Of a stretch of 64,000 bases of DNA, positions 8,477 through 16,864 are shown piece after piece. The position numbers were made by a program, and so were the translations under genes. Numbering within the stretch: the stretch's first letter is position 1; every line of letters begins with the position of its first letter. The DNA is from Actinomycetota bacterium (GTDB lineage: Bacteria; Actinomycetota; CADDZG01; JAHWKV01), in NCBI GenBank assembly GCA_019347715.1, contig JAHWKU010000004.1, forward strand, positions 1 to 64,000. The letters are read 5' to 3'. The notes under the pieces were generated by a model. The model ran no database searches. It was not told the DNA's origin and saw nothing but the letters and a program-made list of their open reading frames with translations.

Positions 8477-9031
8477 ATGACAAGAGATGAGGCCCTCGCC
8501 CTCGTAAAGGAAAAATCCGAGAAGGAAACGACGGTGAGACATCTGATCACGGTCGAAGGGGTCATGCGCCGGCTGGCGGAGCGGTTCGGGGAGGATTCGG
8601 ACAAGTGGGGCCTCGCCGGCCTGTTTCACGATATCGACATGGAACAGACCCACCACGACCTGTCCAAGCACGCGTATCTGGGGGCCGAGTGGCTTCGTGA
8701 AGCCGCTGTGGATGAGGAGATCGTGAACGCCGTCCTGGCACACGCCCATCCTCAATACCGGACAGATCTGATGTCCAAGGCCATCGTTAACGCCGACGCC
8801 GTCTCTGGTTTCCTTGTGGCATGCGCTCTCGTCCGGCCCGAGAAGGCAATAGGGATGAAGGTGTCTTCCTGCAAGAAGAAATTCAAGGAGAAGTCTTTCG
8901 CACCTGGAGTCGCCCGCGAAGAGATCACATCATGTGAAGAGGACATCGGAGTCCCCGTCGACGAGTTCTTCCAGCTAGGCATCGAGGGGATCCAGAGGGT
9001 GGCCGCCGAAGTGGGTCTTACTCCCGGTTAG
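8477..9031 (+). CDS. HD-domain metal-dependent phosphohydrolase-like protein
   Basis: A 184-residue protein. The HD signature is clear: a first His in HLITVEGVM, LFHDIDME with the His-Asp pair, then HAYLGAEW and AHAHPQYR supplying further metal ligands. It fits small HD hydrolases acting on nucleotides or phosphate esters; the substrate is unknown. The C-terminal third is helical and basic (KKKFKEKSF). The open frame runs upstream across the divergent OB-fold gene, but ATG 8477 directly follows the shared promoter and precedes the first conserved residues, so I start there. Confidence 0.82.
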   Translation: MTRDEALALVKEKSEKETTVRHLITVEGVMRRLAERFGEDSDKWGLAGLFHDIDMEQTHHDLSKHAYLGAEWLREAAVDEEIVNAVLAHAHPQYRTDLMSKAIVNADAVSGFLVACALVRPEKAIGMKVSSCKKKFKEKSFAPGVAREEITSCEEDIGVPVDEFFQLGIEGIQRVAAEVGLTPG

Positions 9032-9049
9032 GGGGATAATCCCGCGGTC

Positions 9050-9700
9050 ATGGCAGAGCTGAAGCCGGAAAGGATTCCGGGCCCCCAGTCGAATCTGAGG
9101 GATCAGCTCACAGATCGTAAAGCATGGACCGATGGAATCATCACGCCTCTCATCTTTCTGACTGCCAACGGCATATGGGGTTTGCGCCCGGCCGCACTGA
9201 CGGCAGCCGGATGGGGGATCGGGGTCGCTCTCTACCGCTTGATCAGGCGGCAGAAGGTGAGCTACGCGTTGGGCGGGTTAGTGGGATTGGGTATTGCTCT
9301 GCTCATCGCTCTTAGAACCGGAAGGGCATCAACCTATTTCCTTCCGAATGTGGTGTTCGGCACCATCTACGGAATCGTGGGCCTCATCTCGGTTGTGTTG
9401 GGACGGCCCGCCAGCGCGGCGGTGGCGCGGCTGGTCGAACAGAAGCCGGTTGAGTGGTACCGGCAACGGCGGGTGAAGAATGCCCACATGGGGGTGACTG
9501 CGGTCTGGTCGCTCTTCTTTCTGGCGCGCTCGGCCATCCGCTATTTCCTCATCTCAACGGACTCGGAGGCGGGCCTGGCTCTCACCACCGTGGTGCTCGG
9601 TCTGCCCGCGACCGCGCTGTTGGTCGTTGCCAGCTGGGCTTTCCTCAAAAAGCAGTCGGCTTCGGTTCCTCCGCCCCAGACCCTCACACCCGAAGGCTGA
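9050..9700 (+). CDS. DUF3159 integral membrane protein
   Basis: A 216-residue protein with about five hydrophobic segments and basic loops (LIRRQKVSYALGG; PVEWYRQRRVKNAHMG). This matches the actinobacterial DUF3159 family found beside TrkA and OB-fold genes. A cation-transport role is guessed from context only. A GATAAT hexamer (9035-9040) ends nine bases before the ATG and no Shine-Dalgarno is visible, suggesting a near-leaderless mRNA. It ends just before the convergent DedA gene. Confidence 0.8.
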   Translation: MAELKPERIPGPQSNLRDQLTDRKAWTDGIITPLIFLTANGIWGLRPAALTAAGWGIGVALYRLIRRQKVSYALGGLVGLGIALLIALRTGRASTYFLPNVVFGTIYGIVGLISVVLGRPASAAVARLVEQKPVEWYRQRRVKNAHMGVTAVWSLFFLARSAIRYFLISTDSEAGLALTTVVLGLPATALLVVASWAFLKKQSASVPPPQTLTPEG

Positions 9701-9713
9701 CCGGGCCCGGGAT

Positions 9714-10373
9714 CTAGATTTCAGGTCCGCCGGCGTCGGCGACGTCGTCTTGGCCCTCGGCCAGCTTCTGTTTGCGGTATCTCTTAAAGAACCACACTCC
9801 GACCACGACAGCTACGATGCCGGCGATCGCGTACGAGATCGGTTCGAAGTACGGAAGAAGCTCCTCCCAGTTGTCTCCGAGCAGAAGCCCGGCCCACGCC
9901 AGGGCGAAGGACCATGGAAGACACCCGAGAAAGGTAAGTACCGAAAATCGCAGCAGCGGCATCCGAGCCACGCCGGCAGGAAGCGAAATGAAGGTTCGCA
10001 CCACAGGAAGAAGCCTCGAAAAGAAGACGGTGGAATCCCCGTACTTCTCGAACCAGCGATCGGCCCTCTCGACGTCGTGGGGTCTGATGAGGACGTACTT
10101 TCCGTATTTCATGAGCAGCTTCCTGCCCTCGCCGCGGCCCAGCGCGTATGCACCCCAGGACCCCACTAGGTTGGCGACGGCTCCGACCATTCCAACCCAA
10201 AAGAAGGATAGCCGCCCTTCCGCAGCCAGCAGCCCTCCAACCGGCATGGTGACCTCGCTCGGAATAGGGATCAGAGCCGACTCGAGGGCCATGAGGAGGA
10301 AAATCCCCCAGTAGCCTCCCTGGCCGACGAAGTCCACGATCCAGTCCTTGAAGGCGTCGAGGATCTGTTCCAT
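9714..10373 (-). CDS. DedA family membrane protein
   Basis: A 219-residue protein. The hallmarks of the SNARE-associated/DedA family are visible: an ESALIPIPSEVTMPVGG loop, then GSWGAYALGRGEGRKLL, and FFSRLLPVVRTFISLPAGV with the conserved Arg, followed by several C-terminal helices. DedA proteins of this group include transporters that recycle undecaprenyl phosphate across the membrane, but substrates differ between subgroups. The tail is acidic. It starts at ATG 10373 and lies 31 bases downstream of the S9 peptidase gene on the same strand. Confidence 0.9.
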   Translation of the reverse strand: MEQILDAFKDWIVDFVGQGGYWGIFLLMALESALIPIPSEVTMPVGGLLAAEGRLSFFWVGMVGAVANLVGSWGAYALGRGEGRKLLMKYGKYVLIRPHDVERADRWFEKYGDSTVFFSRLLPVVRTFISLPAGVARMPLLRFSVLTFLGCLPWSFALAWAGLLLGDNWEELLPYFEPISYAIAGIVAVVVGVWFFKRYRKQKLAEGQDDVADAGGPEI

Positions 10374-10404
10374 AGGAAGGGGGGATTGTAGCCGGGCCCC
10401 TCGC

Positions 10405-12183
10405 CTACTCGTCTGAAATCGGGGATGTCGTCGCGAGGTGGCGGGCGGCGAAGTCGAGGGTGAGTGCCATTTGGTTTATCAGTTCTTCTGTGACCATCGA
10501 CCCATGGCCTGCATCGTAGCGGTACAGCTCATAGGTGACACCTGCGGCTTCGAGCGCCTTGACGTAGGTGAGCACCTGGTCGAGCGGGCAGCGAGGGTCG
10601 TTGTCGCCCACGAGCACGAACACCGGTACTTGGATGCGGGCGACGTGGGCGATTGGGTCTATGTCGTCGAGGTCCTTCCCTAGCGTCTCGGGGGTGCCCC
10701 CGAACAGCGAGCGCCAATAGGCCTGAAGGATCTCGCCCTGTTCGTAGTAGTGGTCGCGCAACGAGGCCAGCGGGACCGCGGCAATGCCGAGCGACCAGAG
10801 ATCCGGCTGCGTGCCCACTCCCAGGAGCGTGAGATAACCACCCCAGGAGCCGCCGTACAGGATGAGGCGTGAGGGATCGGCGACACCAATTTCCACAACG
10901 TGAGCGCGGACCGCGGCGAGGTCTTCGAGCTCGCGGTAGCCGGGCTTGCCGACGATGGCGTCCTGCCACGCCTTCCCGTAGCCAGTTGAGCCGCGGTAGT
11001 TCACGAGCACGACCGAGTAGCCGTGGTCGACCCAGGCCTGCACACCGGGCGTGAAGGCATCGGCGTCGACGCCCGCGGGACCGCCGTGGACCCGGAACAC
11101 TGTTGGAAACGGACCTTCTCCCGGTGGCAGCGCGAGGAAGCCGTGAACTGGCCCGCCTGGTCCGTCGACGAGGATGTCTTCGTAGTCGACGCCTTTCGGG
11201 GCCGGGTCGCCCGGAGGACGCAGGATCTCGTCGCCGCAGTGGACGGCCAGTGGTGACCCCGCCGTGGAACCCGCCCACCACAGTTCCCCGTCGGGTCGGA
11301 CGCGTGCGCCGATCAGCATCCCGCCGCCCGTCTCTAGCGGAATGGTTTGGCCGGAAGCCAGCTCGTGACGGAACAGGTGACCTCGACCTCGAGCGATCGT
11401 CGCGACGAGAACGGCGGCGGCCTCCGGATACCAGTCCACGTCGAGCAACTCACCGTCCAACTCGATGGTGATGTCGAGAACCTCGCCGGTGGTAGGGCTC
11501 CAAACCGCGGGATGCCGTGAGGCTCGCCGTTCGTGGGCGATGAGCAACCGCTGATCACCCCCGACCGGCGACCAGCCGTATGACACGAGGCCGAGGCCCT
11601 CGCCGTCCCAGAGGTCGGCGACCGTTGCCCCGTCTGCAGTCACGACGCGCAGTGCTCGGTTGCGGTTGTCGCCGTGCTCGGCGTGGTTGTAGGCGAGCAG
11701 CGAGCCGTCCCGCGACCAGCCGGCGACACCGGATCCTTCCCCATGCTCGTGCATCAGAAGGGGTTCTTCCCCGGGGGCCACGACGAAGATGCGGTGCCGG
11801 CCGTCCGCCGCGAGCCCGACGGCGGCGCGGCCGCCGCCAGCGAAGTCGAAGCCGGTTGGATACCCGGGCGACAGCGCCGTTGCCGGCAACTCGTCGCCCG
11901 GTGCTCCTCCGAAGGGCTGAGTCCGCCACACCCCCTTCTCATTACCTCTGATGTCGTCGAACCACCAGAGTTCCTCGCCGTCGGGCGTCAGCGATCCGAT
12001 GCCCGTGCCAGTGGGGCGCTGCGTTGCCTGAGTGTGGACGCCGGTCGAACGGTCCCACGTGTATAGCTCGAAGGTCCCCGACGCGTTGGACACGTAGGAG
12101 CACCGATCAGGTCTGTCCCGAGCCCACTCCGGCATCCCGATCAGCGGTGCACGGAAACGGCGCTGCCAGCGCGGTGCTGTCAT
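10405..12183 (-). CDS. S9 family (prolyl oligopeptidase-like) serine peptidase
   Basis: A 592-residue cytoplasmic-looking enzyme without a signal peptide. The first 330 or so residues carry WD/kelch-like repeats (SPDG/TPDG motifs) of a beta-propeller. The C-terminal alpha/beta-hydrolase domain has the catalytic triad: Ser in GGSWGG (about residue 444), Asp in GDNDPRCP and His in AGHGS. This fits acylaminoacyl-peptidase or dipeptidyl-peptidase relatives that trim short peptides. Sampled lines of this gene are about 65-77% GC, whereas most neighbouring lines are about 53-63%, so it may be a later arrival. GTG/ATG placement: ATG 12183 gives a sensible N-terminus. Confidence 0.9.
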   Translation of the reverse strand: MTAPRWQRRFRAPLIGMPEWARDRPDRCSYVSNASGTFELYTWDRSTGVHTQATQRPTGTGIGSLTPDGEELWWFDDIRGNEKGVWRTQPFGGAPGDELPATALSPGYPTGFDFAGGGRAAVGLAADGRHRIFVVAPGEEPLLMHEHGEGSGVAGWSRDGSLLAYNHAEHGDNRNRALRVVTADGATVADLWDGEGLGLVSYGWSPVGGDQRLLIAHERRASRHPAVWSPTTGEVLDITIELDGELLDVDWYPEAAAVLVATIARGRGHLFRHELASGQTIPLETGGGMLIGARVRPDGELWWAGSTAGSPLAVHCGDEILRPPGDPAPKGVDYEDILVDGPGGPVHGFLALPPGEGPFPTVFRVHGGPAGVDADAFTPGVQAWVDHGYSVVLVNYRGSTGYGKAWQDAIVGKPGYRELEDLAAVRAHVVEIGVADPSRLILYGGSWGGYLTLLGVGTQPDLWSLGIAAVPLASLRDHYYEQGEILQAYWRSLFGGTPETLGKDLDDIDPIAHVARIQVPVFVLVGDNDPRCPLDQVLTYVKALEAAGVTYELYRYDAGHGSMVTEELINQMALTLDFAARHLATTSPISDE

Positions 12184-12467
12184 GCCGGCTCGACCCTACG
12201 ACGGGCGACGATCGGTCCCGTCTGGGCGACGAATACCGCCCTCATGGCGAAAGTGCGAGCACTAGGGGCAGTGCCACTACGATGGAAAATATGAGCGGAT
12301 TCTAGGTAGGAGCCACTAGTTAGTAAAGCCCCCATCGCTTGACAGACGGCGAGCCCTGGCGCACTCTCCCCTTCGGCCCCCGAGCCTCGGATGGGCTCTC
12401 CCGAAGCTCCTGCGAACTGGCGTCGTCTCGGGCCATACTCGGGAATAGATCGAAGTTGAGGTAACTG
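12184..12467. other. Intergenic region between the S9 peptidase and topA
   Basis: About 284 bases without a convincing gene. TTGACA occurs near 12334 but has no good -10 at the right distance. CATACT near 12434 is a possible topA -10, giving a leader of roughly 28 bases. No structured RNA recognised. Confidence 0.4.
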
Positions 12468-14783
12468 ATGGCAGCGAACCTGGTGATCGTCGAATCGCCC
12501 GCTAAGGCGAAGACGATAGGCAAATATCTGGGCAAGGACTACAAGGTCCTCGCTTCGGTCGGTCACGTTCGCGATCTGCCGTCCAAGACCCTCGGGGTCG
12601 ACGTCGATGGCGGTTTTTCGGTCGAGTACGTCGTCAACGAGGACAAGAAGAAGGTCATCCGTGAGATCACCAAGGCTGCCAAGGACGCCGAGGTCGTGTT
12701 TCTCGCTACCGACTTCGACCGGGAGGGCGAATCGATCGCCTGGCACATCACCGAGGCATGCAAGATCCCGCGAGAAAAGCAGCGCAGGATCACATTCACC
12801 GAGATCACGGCCAAGGCCGTCGGCGAAGCCGTGGAGCATCCCCGAGACATCGACGATCGACTCGTTGATGCCCAGCAGGCAAGAAGGAGCATCGACCGTC
12901 TCGTTGGATATCCGGTCTCGCAGCTTCTGTGGAAGAAGATCCGCTACGGTTTGTCGGCCGGCCGGGTGCAGTCTCCAGCACTCAGGCTCATCGTCGAAAG
13001 AGAACGCGAGATCCGGGAGTTCACCGCGGTCGAGTACTGGAGCCTCGAGGCGCTTCTCGAAAAGGAGACCAAGGAGAGCTTTACCGCTTCATTGATCCAG
13101 ATCGGCGACAAGCGGGTGCCGACGAAGATCGGCAAGGACTCGATAGAGGATGTAGAAGCCAGGATTCCAGACGAGCTCTCCGCAACCGCCATCAAGGATG
13201 CTCTCGACGGAGCCTCATGGGCAGTCCAGGAGGCAAGGACCAAGGAATCAAGAAGGACTCCTCCGGCCCCCTTCATCACCTCCACCTACCAGATGGAAGC
13301 ATCCCGAAAGCTCGGATTCGGAGCCAGGCGCGCAATGGGGCTGGCACAGCGCCTCTACGAGCTCGGATACATCACCTACATGCGAACCGATTCGACCAAC
13401 ATGAGCCCAGACGCCTATGCCGAGGCCCGGACTCTGATCAAGAGTGCGTTCGGGGAAGAGTTCTGGCAGGGACGCTACAAGGCCCACGACAAGAAAGTTG
13501 CGGGGGCCCAGGAAGCTCATGAGTGCATCCGCCCAACCGAGATGGCACGTCCGAGGCGCGAGGTAGAGCAGGCGATCACTAAGGAAGCCTCCCGGGACGC
13601 TCAGGCGCTGGTTCGCGCTTACGACCTCATCTGGAAGCGGACCGTCGCTTCGCTGATGAGCCCTGCGGTGTACGACCAAGTCTCCGTTGATATCGCGGCA
13701 ACGCCTTCGGATCCCCAAAAGGGCCCCGTTCACCTGTTCAGGGCCACGGGTCAAACCATCAAGTTCGAGGGATTCATGCGCCTTTATCTCGAAGGACGGG
13801 ATGACGAAGAGGACCCCGATGCCGAGACCAGGCTGCCGGCGCTGTCTGAGGAGGAGGCTCTCAACCTTCTCGAACTGACCCCGAGCCAGCACTTCACCCA
13901 GCCCCCTCCTCGGTATACAGAAGCGTCGCTCGTGAAAGAACTGGAGTCGCGAGGTATAGGAAGGCCATCCACCTACGCCTCGATCATGTCGACGATTGCA
14001 GAGGAAAAGAAGGATTACACCAGGCTCGAGAACAAGCGATTTTTCGCGACCGACACCGGAGAGGTCACAACCGATTTCCTCGTGAGCTACTTCGGGGATC
14101 ACTTCATGAACTTCGAGTTCACGAGTGACATGGAAGAGCATCTCGACGAGATGGCCGAAGGGAAGCGTTCCTATCAGCCTGTCGTCGAATCGTTTTACAA
14201 CCCGCTTCAGGACCGGCTGAACAAGGCCGGAGAGGTTCCGAAGGAAGAGATCACCACCGAGTTCACCGACATCAAGTGCCCCGAGTGCGGGGACGCCATG
14301 GTCATCAAGCTCGGACGCCGCGGCAAGTTCCTCGGCTGCACGAACTACCCGGATTGCAAACACACGATGCCGCTTCCGGGACAGGAAGCCGAAGAGGCTG
14401 AGCTCTTAGACGAGAAGTGCCCCGAGTGCGAATCGCAGCTCCAGAAGAGATTCGGTCGCTTCGGCCCGTTTGTTGGGTGCTCGAACTATCCCGACTGCAA
14501 ATACATCAAGAAGAAGCAGGTCGTCACCACAGGGGTCGATTGCCCCAGGTGCACCGAGGACCCGTGCAAGAGGTGCAAGGACCGCAAACAGACGGGTGAG
14601 CTCGTCGAGAGAACGGGGAAGAAGGGCACGTTCTACGGGTGCAACCACTACCCTGCCTGCCGGTTCACAACGAACGAAGATCCCAGGGTTTCTCCCCCAA
14701 CCGGTGGCGAACCCTCTGCTGATGGCTCGGCGGGAAGCGACGAAGATCCGGGCGAGAAGGTGGTAGTCAGCACCGGCCCTTAG
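12468..14783 (+). CDS. topA: DNA topoisomerase I (type IA)
   Basis: A 771-residue enzyme that relaxes negative supercoils. The N-terminal Toprim domain (LVIVESPAKAKTI; ATDFDREGESIAW) binds Mg. The active-site tyrosine is in GYITYMRTDSTNMS, and the DNA gate domains follow. After about residue 600 come three zinc-ribbon modules: CPEC/CTNYPDC, CPEC/CSNYPDC and CPRC/CNHYPAC. The third holds an inserted extra CxxC (CKRC). Mycobacterial TopA lacks such Cys4 fingers, so this resembles the version in other phyla and deep actinobacteria. A GAGGT Shine-Dalgarno precedes the ATG. It is followed by the MFS-Tmk and holB genes, a DNA-replication neighbourhood. Confidence 0.97.
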   Translation: MAANLVIVESPAKAKTIGKYLGKDYKVLASVGHVRDLPSKTLGVDVDGGFSVEYVVNEDKKKVIREITKAAKDAEVVFLATDFDREGESIAWHITEACKIPREKQRRITFTEITAKAVGEAVEHPRDIDDRLVDAQQARRSIDRLVGYPVSQLLWKKIRYGLSAGRVQSPALRLIVEREREIREFTAVEYWSLEALLEKETKESFTASLIQIGDKRVPTKIGKDSIEDVEARIPDELSATAIKDALDGASWAVQEARTKESRRTPPAPFITSTYQMEASRKLGFGARRAMGLAQRLYELGYITYMRTDSTNMSPDAYAEARTLIKSAFGEEFWQGRYKAHDKKVAGAQEAHECIRPTEMARPRREVEQAITKEASRDAQALVRAYDLIWKRTVASLMSPAVYDQVSVDIAATPSDPQKGPVHLFRATGQTIKFEGFMRLYLEGRDDEEDPDAETRLPALSEEEALNLLELTPSQHFTQPPPRYTEASLVKELESRGIGRPSTYASIMSTIAEEKKDYTRLENKRFFATDTGEVTTDFLVSYFGDHFMNFEFTSDMEEHLDEMAEGKRSYQPVVESFYNPLQDRLNKAGEVPKEEITTEFTDIKCPECGDAMVIKLGRRGKFLGCTNYPDCKHTMPLPGQEAEEAELLDEKCPECESQLQKRFGRFGPFVGCSNYPDCKYIKKKQVVTTGVDCPRCTEDPCKRCKDRKQTGELVERTGKKGTFYGCNHYPACRFTTNEDPRVSPPTGGEPSADGSAGSDEDPGEKVVVSTGP

Positions 14784-14824
14784 AATCTGACCAGGCTCAA
14801 TAAAATTTTCTTGGGAGGTCAGCG

Positions 14825-16864
14825 ATCGAGTCGGGGGCCCCGGGTGTCGCATCTCGTCTGACCGACGAGCGTCAGCGATCCAGCTATATCGGCCTGCTTC
14901 GGCAGGGGTCGTTCGTCAGGTTGTTCTTCGCGCAGGGCCTTTCGTCGTTCGGAGACTGGATTGCATTGTTCGCGATCCTCGCCTTGGTGAAGCGGATCAC
15001 AGACAACGAGTTCGCGGTGGCGGCGATGCTTGTGGCGAGGCTTGGTCCTGCCCTGATCTTTGGCCCCTTGGCAGGAGTGATCGTCGACCGGTGGAATCGA
15101 AAGCGCGTGATGGTTGCATCCGATCTCGCGCGGGGAGGCCTCATCGTTGTTCTGCCTTTTATCGAGTCGATCGGACGCGTCGTCGGTCTGCATCCTGTCG
15201 TTCTGCTGTTCATCATTTCGGCGATACTCGAAATGCTCACGCTTCTGTGGGCACCTGCTAAGGACGCCGCTCTTCCCGGCCTCGTGCCGCGCGAGCGGCT
15301 GACCGACGCCAACGGGCTGGTGGCGATTGCCGCATACGCCACCTTCCCGTTTGCCGGGGCCGCGTTTGGACTTCTGGCCGTCTTAGGGAGGTGGATGGGA
15401 TCAACCTTCGACATCTTCAGGGAGTTCCAGTTCAATCAAGAGCACCTGGCCTTCTTTCTCGACGGAGCAACCTTCGCCTTGTCGGCCCTCATCATCGCCA
15501 CAATTAGGTTTCCTGCCATTCCCAAGCACAAAAAAAGGCTTCGAATGCGGCGGGTTCTTGCAGATCTTGCCGAAGGGATCCGCGGCATTTGGAGCCACCA
15601 GATGATGAGGCCATGGGTGCTCGGTATCGGGATGATCTATGTCGGAGTCGGAGTGTTCATCGCGCTCTCAGTCTTCTACGTCAGTGACGTCTTGGGGGCC
15701 GAATCCGCCGGGTTCGGACTGCTCATCACCGCGGTTGGAGCTGGACTGGGATTCGGTTTTGTTTTCTCCGGAGTCATGGCGAGGGTAATCCCGCGCGACA
15801 TCTTCTTCTCATCGGTCGTGTTCGCTCTCGGTGTGTCTCTGTTCGCGTTCGGCAGTATTTCGACACTTACTACGGGAACTTTCGTCGGGGTTATGGTCGG
15901 GCTCTTCGGCGGCTTGGCGTATCCGACCGGTCTTGCCCTGATGCAGGAGCATGCGGCCGACGAGATGCGCGGAAGGACCCTGGCATCGCTTCACTCGTTG
16001 ATTCGATTGGCTGTGGTCGGATCTCTTGCTGCGGCCCCCGTGCTCTCGAAACTGATCGATCAGTTCTTCAGGGCCTCGGATCCCCTTCTGTTCGGGCAGG
16101 AGATAGATATCCGGGGGGCGAGGGTGGTGCTGTGGCTCGGGGGGATCTCGATAGTCCTGGCGGCCGCCGTCACGACGAACGCGGTGAGGGCCCGATGGCG
16201 CGGTGCGCTTCACACCCCAGGGATATTCCTTGTGTTCGAAGGCGGCGAAGGGACCGGCAAGACGACGCAGATCGAGAAGCTGAAGACGTTTCTCGAGTCT
16301 CGCGGGAGAGATGTAGTCGTTACCCGCGAGCCGGGAGGCACGAAGATCGGCGAGCGGATCCGCGATGTGCTTTTGGATCCACTTGCCAGCGAGATGGGGG
16401 CAAGAACCGAGGCTCTTCTCTACGCGGCCGACCGGGCCCAGCATGTGAAGCAGGTCATCCGTCCAGAACTGGAAGCCGGAAAGATCGTCATCTCCGACCG
16501 ATACATCGATTCATCCCTTGCATACCAGGGGATGGCTCGTAACCTCGGGCTGGAAAAGATTCTCGAGATCAGCAGTTGGGCTACTCGAGACCTGATGCCG
16601 GACCTCGTTTTCCTGCTCGACTTCGATCCCGAACGGGGTTTGGAGCGTGCCGGCACGACCGATCGCATCGAAAGGGAGGGCCTTCCATTTCACGAACTCG
16701 TCCGCCGCGCGTATCACCAGCTGTCCCAGCGTTACCCCGAACGGTTCGTGATCATCGATGGAGCGCAGGCCGCGGATGAGATCGCGAAGCAGGTGCGAGA
16801 GCATGTCGCGCCCTTTCTTGACCGGGCACCCGGTAAGCGCAGCCCTAGTGAGGTGAGCCGGTGA
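14825..16864 (+). CDS. tmk: MFS transporter fused to thymidylate kinase
   Basis: A two-domain protein of about 679 residues. The first 430 or so form a 10-12 helix major-facilitator permease. The last 215 form a complete dTMP kinase: P-loop FEGGEGTGKTTQ, the DR(E/Q)-type TREPGGT loop, and SDRYIDSSLAYQG. The kinase converts dTMP to dTDP; the membrane domain's substrate is unknown. Similar fusions are known in actinobacteria. The first conventional start (TTG 14921) would remove LTDERQRSSYIGLLRQGSF, the usual MFS pre-helix segment. No ATG, GTG or TTG exists in frame after the stop at 14801-14803. GGGAGG (14813-14818) lies six bases before ATC 14825, my best candidate. Its 3' end overlaps holB as GTGA. 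Confidence 0.85.
   Translation: MESGAPGVASRLTDERQRSSYIGLLRQGSFVRLFFAQGLSSFGDWIALFAILALVKRITDNEFAVAAMLVARLGPALIFGPLAGVIVDRWNRKRVMVASDLARGGLIVVLPFIESIGRVVGLHPVVLLFIISAILEMLTLLWAPAKDAALPGLVPRERLTDANGLVAIAAYATFPFAGAAFGLLAVLGRWMGSTFDIFREFQFNQEHLAFFLDGATFALSALIIATIRFPAIPKHKKRLRMRRVLADLAEGIRGIWSHQMMRPWVLGIGMIYVGVGVFIALSVFYVSDVLGAESAGFGLLITAVGAGLGFGFVFSGVMARVIPRDIFFSSVVFALGVSLFAFGSISTLTTGTFVGVMVGLFGGLAYPTGLALMQEHAADEMRGRTLASLHSLIRLAVVGSLAAAPVLSKLIDQFFRASDPLLFGQEIDIRGARVVLWLGGISIVLAAAVTTNAVRARWRGALHTPGIFLVFEGGEGTGKTTQIEKLKTFLESRGRDVVVTREPGGTKIGERIRDVLLDPLASEMGARTEALLYAADRAQHVKQVIRPELEAGKIVISDRYIDSSLAYQGMARNLGLEKILEISSWATRDLMPDLVFLLDFDPERGLERAGTTDRIEREGLPFHELVRRAYHQLSQRYPERFVIIDGAQAADEIAKQVREHVAPFLDRAPGKRSPSEVSR

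Noticed and set aside
13248..14363. 371-codon open frame antisense to topA
   Set aside because: Shadow of topA; no recognisable protein features.
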